Origin: Calditrichota bacterium
GTDB lineage: Bacteria > Calditrichota > Calditrichia > Calditrichales > Calditrichaceae
Direction of reading: 5' to 3'
Assembly (NCBI GenBank): GCA_024278715.1
Contig: JAJRSN010000502.1
Coordinates: forward strand, 1 to 17,605
Length of the DNA: 17,605 nt
Both the position numbers and the translations under genes were made by a program. Below, in pieces: positions 7,000 through 15,842 of the stretch (position 1 is the first letter of the stretch; every line of letters begins with the position of its first letter). Under the pieces are notes generated by a model. It was given only the letters and a program-made list of their open reading frames with translations. It had not been told where the DNA came from and did not search any database.

Positions 7000-8098
7000 G
7001 CTGCTGTCGCAAAAATTTAATTTGTCGCTTCCCGATGAATGGAGAGGTCAGTTTCTTTTTGAGGTTAGTCGTCTTGAGACGGGCATATTTTTATGGTTGA
7101 AGGAGCTTTTTACCGAAACAAATCTGGAAATTTTAAAAGAAGACATTCGTGAAGGCTATTTGCTTTTCCGCTCTTGCAGATTTGACGACTTCGAAAGAAT
7201 GAAAGAAGCGCCGGAAGCAGTGGTTGAGTTTGTCACTCGAATTCGGAATTTTTTTAAGGATGAGCCGCAGCCAATTTGGGAAATTAACGGCAGAACGCTT
7301 GATTTTAGTAAATCTCCGCTGATTATGGGTATATTAAACGTAACGCCCGATTCATTCAGCGACGGGGGGCGTTTTAATGAACCGCAAAGCGCGATTGATC
7401 ATGCCCTGAGAATGGTTGAAGAAGGAGCGGAAATTATCGATGTGGGCGGCGAATCCACAAGACCCGGCTCGGAACCCGTGACGGAAAAGGAAGAACTGAA
7501 GAGGGTGATTCCCGTTATCGAAAAATTAAGAAATAAAACCAATGCTTTGATTTCGATAGATACCTATAAAAGCAGAGTGGCTTTAAAGGCGCTGAAAGCG
7601 GGCGCGGATATTGTGAATGATATCAGCGGAGCTCAATTCGATCCCAAAATGGTTCGGGTGGTTAAAAACGCAGACTGTCCGTTAATAATAATGCACATCA
7701 AGGGTACGCCGCGGGATATGCAAAAAGATCCCTTTTACGAAGATGTGGTGGAAGAAATTTACGGATATTTTGAACAACGGATAGAATACCTGGAAAACGA
7801 GGGCGTCAAAAAAATAATTATCGATCCGGGAATCGGCTTCGGCAAGCGGGTGGAGGACAATTTACATTTGCTAAGAGACCTAAAAGACTTTACTTTTTTA
7901 TCGAAGCCTGTTTTGGCGGGAACCTCAAGAAAATCCTTTATCGGCAAGATATTAAACCGTGAAGTTGATGAGCGGTTGTTCGGAAGTGTTGCAACTCAAA
8001 TAGTGGCGGTTCAAAACGGAGCGAAAATTGTAAGAGTGCACGATGTCCGTGCGACCAAAGACGCGTTAAAACTTTGGCAGTCCATCATGGACGCTTAA
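6956..8098 (+). CDS. folP: Dihydropteroate synthase with N-terminal extension
   Basis: FolP condenses 6-hydroxymethyl-dihydropterin pyrophosphate with p-aminobenzoate in folate synthesis and is the sulfonamide target. The catalytic TIM barrel occupies about residues 109-380: MGILNVTPDSFSDGG (from M124), AEIIDVGGESTRPG, ISIDTYKSRVA, ADIVNDISGA, IIMHIKGTPRDMQ, IIDPGIGFGKRVEDN, LAGTSRKSFIG and the closing RVHDV. A DHPS is normally about 270-280 residues; this one has about 108 extra at the N-terminus (including EILKEDIREGYLLFRS) in no domain I can name. The start at 6956 has GGAG at 6942-6945, ten bases away, inside the TPR gene. cdaA follows after 20 bases; a folP-cdaA neighbourhood is known in other bacteria. 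Confidence 0.95.
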   Translation: MRVRAIHLSTKKRIRLLSQKFNLSLPDEWRGQFLFEVSRLETGIFLWLKELFTETNLEILKEDIREGYLLFRSCRFDDFERMKEAPEAVVEFVTRIRNFFKDEPQPIWEINGRTLDFSKSPLIMGILNVTPDSFSDGGRFNEPQSAIDHALRMVEEGAEIIDVGGESTRPGSEPVTEKEELKRVIPVIEKLRNKTNALISIDTYKSRVALKALKAGADIVNDISGAQFDPKMVRVVKNADCPLIIMHIKGTPRDMQKDPFYEDVVEEIYGYFEQRIEYLENEGVKKIIIDPGIGFGKRVEDNLHLLRDLKDFTFLSKPVLAGTSRKSFIGKILNREVDERLFGSVATQIVAVQNGAKIVRVHDVRATKDALKLWQSIMDA

Positions 8099-8118
8099 AA
8101 ATAAAGAGCAGGTGGCAG

Positions 8119-8928
8119 ATGCTGTTTAAAATCGGTTTTATTCCGGTTACCATTATTGATATCATTGATATCGCCATTGTTACGACTATTTTTTACCAAC
8201 TCTACAAATTTTTAAAGGGCAGCGTAGCCATACGCATGTTCACCGGGCTTTTGGTGATCATTGTAATTTCGATTATCGGCGAATTGCTTAGTATGAGCGC
8301 CCTTACCTGGATTATGTCCAGCCTTAAAACGGTATGGGTTCTGGCTTTTGTAATTTTGTTCCAGCCGGAGTTGAGACGCTTGTTGGTTTTTGTCGGACAG
8401 AGCCGTTTGATTCGAAAAATCGTGAAAGTCGGAGACCTGCAATTTATCGACGAGATTGTAAACGCCGTGATGGAGTTATCCAAAAAGAATTTCGGCGCGC
8501 TCATCATTATTGAACGTGATATGAACCTGAAGTCCATTGTCGATACGGGAATAAATTTACAGGCGAAGGTCTCCAAACAGTTAATAAGCTCTGTTTTTAA
8601 CCCGCGTTCGCCGCTGCACGACGGCGGTTTGATTATTCAAAACGATATTTTAATCGCGGCAAAAACGGTGTTGCCTTTGTCGCAAAATCCGTCACTTGAT
8701 CCCGCGCTGGGAATGCGTCACCGCGCTGCTTTGGGGCTATCAGAACAAACGGATGCGCTTGTAATCGTGGTCTCGGAAGAAACAGGAATGATCTCTTATG
8801 CCGAAAACGGAAAATTAGTGCGGGGATTAACGGAAAGCATGCTGCGCAAAAAATTAAACGAAGTGTTCACTCCCAAACCCCAGGGAAAAATTTCTCGTTT
8901 CTTTTCGTTGTCCGGAGATTATCAGTAA
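8119..8928 (+). CDS. cdaA: Membrane diadenylate cyclase (c-di-AMP synthase)
   Basis: CdaA makes c-di-AMP from two ATP at the cytoplasmic face of the membrane; c-di-AMP generally governs potassium, osmolyte and envelope homeostasis. I place the start at ATG 8119 (269 residues), after AGGTGG at 8110-8115, although the spacing is only 3 bases. A longer frame from TTG 8074 would overlap folP and add 15 polar residues before the first membrane segment. Three transmembrane segments lie at about 9-28, 41-58 and 64-82, followed by FQPELRR and the DAC domain. The RHR motif is intact (R200-H201-R202). The DGA motif reads D168-G169-G170 here: the metal-binding Asp is kept but Ala is Gly. No CdaR regulator gene is adjacent, unlike in Firmicutes. 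Confidence 0.93.
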   Translation: MLFKIGFIPVTIIDIIDIAIVTTIFYQLYKFLKGSVAIRMFTGLLVIIVISIIGELLSMSALTWIMSSLKTVWVLAFVILFQPELRRLLVFVGQSRLIRKIVKVGDLQFIDEIVNAVMELSKKNFGALIIIERDMNLKSIVDTGINLQAKVSKQLISSVFNPRSPLHDGGLIIQNDILIAAKTVLPLSQNPSLDPALGMRHRAALGLSEQTDALVIVVSEETGMISYAENGKLVRGLTESMLRKKLNEVFTPKPQGKISRFFSLSGDYQ

Positions 8929-9015
8929 TTTTTAGTGATATTGCTCATTGTAGGAAACGATTAAAGTAATTATTGTATTAAAATTGAAAAATTAAACCGG
9001 AAACAGAAAAAGATT

Positions 9016-12000
9016 ATGAAACAAATCATTCTGAGTTTGTTTTTAGTAATACAATTTGTTTTTGCTTCTGAATATTCGATTAATGTGATTAAGCAAAGTT
9101 CGTCGTTTTTGCATTTAAAAATTAATTTTGACGAACCCGAGTGGGTAAAAGAAAAAAACGCAATTTACGCCAATTACAAAAATGCTGTTTTTACATTCGA
9201 TAAAAATCAAAACTACATTCCGTCGATTGTTAAGTTTTTCAATATTTCTCAATCGGGTACGCCTTCCGTTAAAATTTTATCTTTCAAAAAAGAAACCAAA
9301 CAGGTTGCCGATTATCTGTTCACAAAATCGGATAAAATTAGCGGAACCGGACCCGAATCCTGGGCGCGGATAAAATATCTCGGGCGGATGGGTGAATTGC
9401 CGATTCATGCGCTTACTCTGTTTCCGGTTCGCGTTTCCGGCGATCATAAAACGGTTGAATATTTGCGATCGCTTGAGATTATTGTCGGCAGCGAAGTCTC
9501 GGCTTCGACTCTGGCAAAAACGCCGGTTAGCAAATTAAGCCGTTCCGGAACAAAGTATTTAAAAACCTTGCTGATAAATAAAGATTTACAACTTTATCCC
9601 GTAAAGCAGCCTCAAACTTCAGCCGTCAGAACAGCGAAAGAGCAACAATATTCCGCCTGGCAAAAAGTTTTGAACAATGAGATTGTGTTCAAAATAAAGG
9701 TTAAAGAAGAGGGGATTTATCGCGTAACTTACGATGATTTGTCGGAAACGGGTTTTCCTTTTAACTCAATCGATCCGACGCAACTGCATCTTTATAATCG
9801 CGGCAAAGAAGTTCCTATCTATTTTAAGGGGGAAAAAGATCGTTCCTTTGATCCCGAAGATTATTTTGAATTTTGGGGGGAGAAAAACGAAAAAACCTGG
9901 CGCGCCCGGTTCCCTGAATTGTATTCGGATCCTTTTACGGATACGAATGTGTATTGGTTGGTTTATGAGTCTAAAAACGGATTACGGTTGTTGGAAGAGA
10001 GCAGCGGGATATCGTCTTCTTCCAATCAACTTATAATCAGTCCTTCGGCTTTCAGAGACACCCTTCATTTTGAACGCAACTCTACCTATCATAAGTTCGG
10101 ACACAGCTATTCTTTAATCAATCGCCCATCTTACGAAATTGATCAATATTATTACGACGGCGGCGTTTCCGCTCCGGGCGGTATCGGCTATGATTTTGAA
10201 TTGCCCGATCCGGCTGAGTATGGCTCGGATGTGACAATCTGGGCGTTATTCAGGGGAAAATCGTTTTTTGATTCGGAGACCAATCCTTTAAAAGGACACA
10301 AAGTTGCGGTTAAATTACGGGGTGCCGGAAATGTTGCCCACATGGTCGGGCAGGTGAATCCCGCAGACGGTTGGAAAGATCAGGAAATGTGGATGGTGAC
10401 AAACGCCGATTCGGCTGTTAAGATTGATCAGGCTGCGCTGAATAACGGAATCAACCGTCTGGAAGTGGATATGTTTCAGACGGGCGTAACGGATATCGTT
10501 GTGCTGAATTGGTTCGAAGTCAGTTACCTTCGTCAGTACAAAGCGCATAAAAACTTTCTTAAATTCCGGGTGGATAAAGATTTTTTTGACGGGTACTATG
10601 TTAAATTGGGAGACCGGATTCAGTTTAATATAGACGGATTCACAAGAAAAGACATTGACGTTTACAAATTGGGAATCAGTAAAATCACCAATGTGGATAT
10701 TAAACCGATCAGCGACGAAACAAAAAACGAATTTTCTTACGGACTCAGCTTTCAAGACGAAATTGTCGATCCCCACATTCGGTACGTGGCTTTGACGCAG
10801 GATCAGAAAAAGAAAGTACTTTCCATCGAAAAATACAGACCGTGGAAGGCGGATAATCCTCAAATTTCTTTATTAGACAAAAATAATTCGGCGGATTTTC
10901 TCATCATAACGCACGACCTGTTCTCCAAAGAATGCCAAAAGTTTAAAGACCTAAAAGAAGCCGCGGGATTTCATGTCGAAATTGTTACCGTAAGAGATAT
11001 CTACGATCTGTTTAACTATGGAATAAAATCCCCCCTGGCAATAAAAGATTTTATCCGTTATGCTTATGAAAAATGGGATCGGAATTTCCCGCTGAAGTAC
11101 GCGGTGCTTGTTGGCGACGCTTCTAAAAACTACCGGTCGTCCGACGATCTTGTGCCCACTATTTTTTATCAAACTCTTAAATTTGGCGCGGCGGAAGCGG
11201 ATTACATGTATTCCCTTCTGGAAGGAGATGATTACATTCCGGAAGTCATTGTCAGCAGAATTCCGGTCAGTTCGGTTTATGAATTGAAAAATTATCTGGA
11301 TAAAGTGGAACACTATCGGGATGATGAATACGGAGAGTGGACCAATCGCACTTTGTTCATTTCGGGATATGACGCAGCCAGAGAATATCTGACCAATAAA
11401 CCGGTTTTCAGAACGCAGAATTTGCGTTTGATAAACCATCGGTTACCGGAGCCTTTTTTTGCCGAACAGATTAATACGATCGAGAACACTGCTGTTCAAC
11501 CGGATCCGCATTTCGGAAATTACAGAGATTTAATCAATCAATTTGACAAAGGATTATCTTACATAAACTTTTTGGGACACGGGGGCGGAGCCATTTGGGC
11601 GGATGCGGGATTGATGGGACTGGAAGAGGTCGATCAGTTGAACAATGGCTATAAGCTGCCTTTTATTTCCAGCATGACCTGTTTTACGGCAAGTTTTGCC
11701 AATCATGGAAGATATTCGCTTGGGGAAAAACTATTACTGAGCGAAAAAAAGGGCGCCATCGCTTTTTTAGGCTCTTCCGGGGTGGGCTGGATTTACAACG
11801 ATTTCGCCATTGAATGGGGATTATTCGATTATTTGTGGAATAATCAATTATCCATCGGCGAAGCGGTCTATTTAATGAAAATATTTTATCTTTCAAATCC
11901 GTTTTATTACACCGAAGCCGGAAGATTTTACACTTTTGGTTACGGAACCATCAGCCGTTCGCAGGTTTCGCAATACAATTTATTCGGCGACCCTTCTTTG

Positions 12001-14046
12001 AAAATTGTTCAACCCGGCGGCAAATTGGCGCTGTCTGCTGATAGATCGGTTGTTTTACCCTCGGATTCTGTTACTGTCACTGTAAAAAATATCCCCGAAC
12101 CCGGTAAAGTGTTTATGCAGGTTACGAACGAAGAAAATTATGTTGTTTTCGACACGGTTGTTGAAAATACCGCAAAGCAGGCTGAAATTTCTTTCAAAAT
12201 TCCGGACGATGTGCGGGATCAAATACTCCGGGTAAAGGCTTTTGCTTCTAATCAAAGTGAGAGCGCGAACGGGTTTCTGAAAATCGCCGTTGAACGTCCG
12301 CTGGTAAAGCGGATCGAAACAATCCCTGCTCAACCTCAGGTTTTCGATCCCCTGATTTTTAAGGTAATAGTGGATACCAGAGAAGAAATCAATCAAATAA
12401 CCATACAAAACATTTTTGATGAAAACAGTTACCAGAGTTACGATACGATTATCGCGCTTGAAAAAGTCAACGACAGCCTTTATCAAAGCGTCGAGCCTTT
12501 TACGGGATTTGGTTCCGGCGGGAAAAAGATTTTTGATCTTAAGATAATCACAAAAAGCGGAAAACAGATTATCGAACACTGGAACGGACTTTATGTTAAT
12601 GATCCCCGTCCCGATTTGCTGGTTGTGCCCGGCAGTGTTTCATGGGCGGGAGAGTCCAGGCTCCGGCTTAAATTTCAATTAAAAAATAATTCCGATACTT
12701 CAATTGATAACGTGAAAGTCGCCTGTTACGATTATACGATTTCCGACTCCCAGCCCTTCATTGTTCAGGGAGTTTCGCTTCCGGAACAAAAAGAGAAAGA
12801 AACGTTTGTTGACCTTCCGGACAGCCTGCAATATCAACCGTATCATCAGATAAGGGTGGTGGTTGATCCGGATTCTGTTTTTGAGGAACGGGATGAACAA
12901 AACAATATTTTGCAGACAACGCTGTTTCTTAATTATTTGTACGCCACTCCGGAAACCGGAACAAGTCTGGATGGAAAGAATCATCAGAAAATTTCCCTGA
13001 ACCCCAGATGGCAACTTGAAATAATGCCCGGAGGAGTGCCCAAAACAACCCTCTTTAGCTTTGGTCAGAGGAATATTCGAATATTTATCGAGAAGGCGCA
13101 TCAATACGATTTAAAGTACATTCCCTTTAAGAACAAACAGGATACTATGGGACTCGATCTTAAATTTTTAAATCCGCAGGTTGAAGGAAAGGTAAGCGGA
13201 GTATTGAGCACACAGATCGATTCGGTTGAATTGCAGGGGAAATCAAAACAGCGTATCTTTGTTTACAGATACGATGCGTCTTTAAATACCTGGATTTCTC
13301 AGCCGACCGAATGGTCGGGAAATACCCTTTCGGCGCGAATTTCAAAATCGGGTCTTTACGCCTTGTTTTATTCGACCGATGACAAAGAACCGATTCTGGA
13401 AGTTACGGTTAACGGTCGCCCTTTAATGAACGGCATGCTTGTCCCGCTTAAACCGACAATGGGCATTTTGCTACAGGATGTGAACGGAGTCGATTTGAGT
13501 CGAACGGTGGAAATTAAAATAGATGATGAATTTTACTTCCAAAACGGCGCGCCGGTCGGGAATTCGGTAACCGTTCCGGACAGCAACTATTCTTTAAAAA
13601 ATATTCAAATTTCGCTTACGCCGGAGTTAAAACCGGGCAAACACAAATTGAGTTTAAAAGCGGCGGATGTTAACGGCAATTTAGCCCAAAAAGAAGTGCA
13701 GTTTTCGGTTGCCGAAGGATTTGATATCGTTGTTTACGGTAATTATCCCAATCCGTTCAGAGATCAGACCATTATTTCTTATCATATAAAAAGCAATGAA
13801 GAGATCGATGATTTAAGCATTAAAATTTACACCACATCCGGCAGATTGATTCGTTCGACCATGTTAGAACTAGATCCTACGATTCCGGATGATAATCTTT
13901 TGGAACCCAACTATCACGAAGTAATTTGGGACGGAACCGATGACGACGGTAATTCGGTTGCCAACGGGGTATATTTTGCCGTAATAAAGGGTAAATACAA
14001 GGGTAAAACAGTTAAACGTATTTTAAAAATAGCGCGGTTGCGATGA
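9016..14046 (+). CDS. porU: PorU-like type IX secretion sortase (peptidase family C25)
   Basis: In Bacteroidota PorU is the surface sortase that removes the C-terminal signal of T9SS cargo and joins the cargo to an anionic lipopolysaccharide. This 1676-residue protein has a signal peptide (about 1-17, ending VFA), a gingipain-propeptide-like N-terminal region, a PorU-type segment (EEGIYRVTYDDL, near 236), and a C25 catalytic domain (about 626-998) with catalytic His855 in LGHGG and Cys889 in MTCF. Several beta-sandwich-like regions follow, one resembling a CARDB/adhesion-type domain (about 1196-1310). It ends in an FlgD-like T9SS sorting domain from NYPNPF (1576-1581) to VANGVYFAVIKGKYKGKTVK. 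It is longer than the roughly 1150-1300 residues usual for PorU. The start ATG has only a weak upstream purine tract, 87 bases after cdaA. A secreted gingipain-like protease is the alternative; the adjacent porV favours PorU. Confidence 0.88.
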   Translation: MKQIILSLFLVIQFVFASEYSINVIKQSSSFLHLKINFDEPEWVKEKNAIYANYKNAVFTFDKNQNYIPSIVKFFNISQSGTPSVKILSFKKETKQVADYLFTKSDKISGTGPESWARIKYLGRMGELPIHALTLFPVRVSGDHKTVEYLRSLEIIVGSEVSASTLAKTPVSKLSRSGTKYLKTLLINKDLQLYPVKQPQTSAVRTAKEQQYSAWQKVLNNEIVFKIKVKEEGIYRVTYDDLSETGFPFNSIDPTQLHLYNRGKEVPIYFKGEKDRSFDPEDYFEFWGEKNEKTWRARFPELYSDPFTDTNVYWLVYESKNGLRLLEESSGISSSSNQLIISPSAFRDTLHFERNSTYHKFGHSYSLINRPSYEIDQYYYDGGVSAPGGIGYDFELPDPAEYGSDVTIWALFRGKSFFDSETNPLKGHKVAVKLRGAGNVAHMVGQVNPADGWKDQEMWMVTNADSAVKIDQAALNNGINRLEVDMFQTGVTDIVVLNWFEVSYLRQYKAHKNFLKFRVDKDFFDGYYVKLGDRIQFNIDGFTRKDIDVYKLGISKITNVDIKPISDETKNEFSYGLSFQDEIVDPHIRYVALTQDQKKKVLSIEKYRPWKADNPQISLLDKNNSADFLIITHDLFSKECQKFKDLKEAAGFHVEIVTVRDIYDLFNYGIKSPLAIKDFIRYAYEKWDRNFPLKYAVLVGDASKNYRSSDDLVPTIFYQTLKFGAAEADYMYSLLEGDDYIPEVIVSRIPVSSVYELKNYLDKVEHYRDDEYGEWTNRTLFISGYDAAREYLTNKPVFRTQNLRLINHRLPEPFFAEQINTIENTAVQPDPHFGNYRDLINQFDKGLSYINFLGHGGGAIWADAGLMGLEEVDQLNNGYKLPFISSMTCFTASFANHGRYSLGEKLLLSEKKGAIAFLGSSGVGWIYNDFAIEWGLFDYLWNNQLSIGEAVYLMKIFYLSNPFYYTEAGRFYTFGYGTISRSQVSQYNLFGDPSLKIVQPGGKLALSADRSVVLPSDSVTVTVKNIPEPGKVFMQVTNEENYVVFDTVVENTAKQAEISFKIPDDVRDQILRVKAFASNQSESANGFLKIAVERPLVKRIETIPAQPQVFDPLIFKVIVDTREEINQITIQNIFDENSYQSYDTIIALEKVNDSLYQSVEPFTGFGSGGKKIFDLKIITKSGKQIIEHWNGLYVNDPRPDLLVVPGSVSWAGESRLRLKFQLKNNSDTSIDNVKVACYDYTISDSQPFIVQGVSLPEQKEKETFVDLPDSLQYQPYHQIRVVVDPDSVFEERDEQNNILQTTLFLNYLYATPETGTSLDGKNHQKISLNPRWQLEIMPGGVPKTTLFSFGQRNIRIFIEKAHQYDLKYIPFKNKQDTMGLDLKFLNPQVEGKVSGVLSTQIDSVELQGKSKQRIFVYRYDASLNTWISQPTEWSGNTLSARISKSGLYALFYSTDDKEPILEVTVNGRPLMNGMLVPLKPTMGILLQDVNGVDLSRTVEIKIDDEFYFQNGAPVGNSVTVPDSNYSLKNIQISLTPELKPGKHKLSLKAADVNGNLAQKEVQFSVAEGFDIVVYGNYPNPFRDQTIISYHIKSNEEIDDLSIKIYTTSGRLIRSTMLELDPTIPDDNLLEPNYHEVIWDGTDDDGNSVANGVYFAVIKGKYKGKTVKRILKIARLR

Positions 14047-15056
14047 TGGTAATACGAAGTTTCATTGTTTTAATAGTACTGCTTCAAATGACTTTTGGAC
14101 AATCCGCAAAGTATGCCGGATCGTTTCTTGAGCTTGGAGTGGGAGCAAGAGCCCTGGCGATGGGCGGCGCTTCGGTAGCTAATTCGGGAGACGTAACCTC
14201 AGCCTTCTGGAATCCCGCCGGGCTGGCGATGGTTAACCGTTTTCAGGCGGGAAGCATGTATGCCGATTTGTTCAACAAATTGGAACAGCAAAGCTATGTG
14301 GGAGCTCTGATTCCGTTGATGAAGAATGCCGCCATTTCAGTATCGTGGGTTCGTCTTAGCGTTGACGAAATTCCTCGTTATGAGTTTGATGAAGACAATC
14401 CGGTTACGGCTTATCAACGGCTGCACGGACAGGCGGAGCAATTAACAGGTGAGCCTGTTGATTTTTTCTCCAATCAAAATGATGTTTTCATTTTTAGTTT
14501 TGCCAGATCCGTTCCGTACAAATTGGATTTAGGTTGGCAATATTTTGAAGTTCCCATTAAATTCGGATTTGGGGTAAATGTTAAATATATTCGTCAGCAA
14601 ATAGATAAAAACTCCGCTTCTGGGATCGGAATCGATTTCGGATTTTTGACAGGTTTGAATTTAAGTGATATATTCAACGGACCTAATTACGGAATGCTTA
14701 CCTTCGGATTAAACGCTCAGGATTTAACCGAAACGAGAATTATCTGGGATACGGATACTAAACATGCTGATTATATTCACAGGAACTTTAAATACGGAGT
14801 GGCTTATTCGCAGCCTTTGCCATTTATCAAAAGTGTTTTTACATTTAATTACGATGTAGATAGTAAATATAACGGAAATACCCATTTGGGAGGAGAGCTC
14901 TTTATTCGTTCTTTGTTAGCTTTGCGGATAGGGTTGAATGCCGGACATTTTACCACCGGCGCCGGAATTGCCCTATGGAAACTTCGGGTAAATTACGCCT
15001 ATCAAAGTCACGACCTGGGAAATTCGCACCGCGTTTCAATAATATTGGTTTTTTAA
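14043..15056 (+). CDS. porV: PorV-like outer-membrane beta-barrel protein
   Basis: The 337-residue product belongs to the PorV/PorQ (UPF0164, FadL-like) barrel group. In T9SS bacteria PorV shuttles folded cargo from the translocon to PorU. A signal peptide (about 1-19, ending TFG) is followed by the family signature GARALAMGGASVANSGDVTS and FWNPAGLA, then alternating amphipathic strands (for example FGFGVNVKYIRQQ and LRVNYAYQSHDLG) ending in the barrel-type SIILVF. The ATG overlaps the porU stop as ATGA; a second ATG follows directly at 14046. The porU-porV order matches that known in Porphyromonas. PorQ, its paralogue, is an alternative name, but the position beside porU favours PorV. Confidence 0.87.
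   Translation: MMVIRSFIVLIVLLQMTFGQSAKYAGSFLELGVGARALAMGGASVANSGDVTSAFWNPAGLAMVNRFQAGSMYADLFNKLEQQSYVGALIPLMKNAAISVSWVRLSVDEIPRYEFDEDNPVTAYQRLHGQAEQLTGEPVDFFSNQNDVFIFSFARSVPYKLDLGWQYFEVPIKFGFGVNVKYIRQQIDKNSASGIGIDFGFLTGLNLSDIFNGPNYGMLTFGLNAQDLTETRIIWDTDTKHADYIHRNFKYGVAYSQPLPFIKSVFTFNYDVDSKYNGNTHLGGELFIRSLLALRIGLNAGHFTTGAGIALWKLRVNYAYQSHDLGNSHRVSIILVF
14646..14674 (+). promoter_or_regulatory. Candidate intragenic promoter inside porV
   Basis: TTGACA (14646-14651), a 17-base spacer and TATATT (14669-14674) repeat exactly the hexamers and spacing of the tRNA promoter at 700-728. It lies in the porV coding frame, about 390 bases upstream of the lipoprotein gene, and could give extra transcripts of the last two genes of the operon. 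It may be coincidence, since the bases also encode an ordinary barrel strand. Confidence 0.35.
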
Positions 15057-15062
15057 GAATAT

Positions 15063-15842
15063 ATGCATTGGATTGTAATTTTACTTATTTTAGTCATGGC
15101 TTGCGAAAAGCCCACAGATAAAAAGGCGGAAGCTCCGATACCGGTTCAATTGGTATTAAGAGAAGCGGGGGCAGACACTCTGGCTTCTGAGCCGGGTATT
15201 GATGCCGTGCCGACGCCGGAAGGGGAACCCAATCAAATTCAGATTCAGTGGTTTCGTCATCCGCAGGTTAAAAATTTGAAAAAATTTAATATTTATCGAT
15301 CCGAGGATCCACTGGGAATGAAGAATTATCAGGTTGTGGGCAGTTTACAGGCAAATCTTCCGGGACAGGTTGATTCAATTTATTTTGATACTCAAGATTT
15401 ACGTATAAATGTACGATACTATTACTACGTTACAGCAGTGAATAAAGATTTACTGGAAAGCGGAAGCTCCGATACGGTTTCGTATATGTTAACCGAAAAG
15501 GCGGCAAAGCTCTCCTTAAACGGAAATGCCACGGTAATCAGGAAACCGAAATTTGATTTTGAGTGGTGGATGGAATCGGGTAATACGCCCGATCAATACA
15601 TATTGAGAATCGAACGGTTTTACAATAGCGAGTTTCATCCTTTGGTTTATGTGAACCAGATTAAATCGACGTATCAAACGCCACAGGTGTTTCATTTGGA
15701 GGGAGATTTTCTAAGAGACCTGCTGCCAAACGGAAAATATCGTTGGCGCATTGATTGTTTGGGCCGTGAAGATGTTGAGAATCAGTACTTTGAAGGATCC
15801 GAATCCAACTGGGAAATATTTGAAGTAATTTGGGGTAACTGA
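15063..15842 (+). CDS. Probable lipoprotein with fibronectin-III-like domain
   Basis: The 259-residue product starts with a short hydrophobic leader and the lipobox-like V-M-A-C, so Cys14 is the likely lipidated residue. The -2 Met is unusual and the n-region has no Lys or Arg. A fibronectin-III-like domain spans about 57-142 (IQIQWFRHP, KKFNIYRSED, VRYYYYVTAVNKD). A second beta-rich part follows (about 155-258; FDFEWWMESG, LPNGKYRWRIDC), possibly another sandwich fold. No enzyme motif is visible. It starts six bases after porV and its TGA shares a base with the ATG of the next gene, so it belongs to the porU-porV unit. A structural or adaptor role at the envelope is inferred; the function is unknown. 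Confidence 0.85.
   Translation: MHWIVILLILVMACEKPTDKKAEAPIPVQLVLREAGADTLASEPGIDAVPTPEGEPNQIQIQWFRHPQVKNLKKFNIYRSEDPLGMKNYQVVGSLQANLPGQVDSIYFDTQDLRINVRYYYYVTAVNKDLLESGSSDTVSYMLTEKAAKLSLNGNATVIRKPKFDFEWWMESGNTPDQYILRIERFYNSEFHPLVYVNQIKSTYQTPQVFHLEGDFLRDLLPNGKYRWRIDCLGREDVENQYFEGSESNWEIFEVIWGN

Noticed and set aside
8074..8118. Upstream TTG start giving CdaA 15 more residues
   Set aside because: It would overlap folP and add a polar stretch before the first membrane segment; ATG 8119 follows an AGGTGG tract and gives the usual CdaA N-terminus.
8929..9015. Possible promoter and terminator between cdaA and porU
   Set aside because: The gap is AT-rich with TAAAAT at 8979-8984, but no -35 element at proper spacing and no convincing hairpin with a T run; porU transcription start is left unassigned.
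10315..10863. 182-codon minus-strand open frame within porU (with others at 10951-11439 and 12055-12579)
   Set aside because: No family resemblance, no sensible start context, and the + strand encodes a continuous PorU-like protein.
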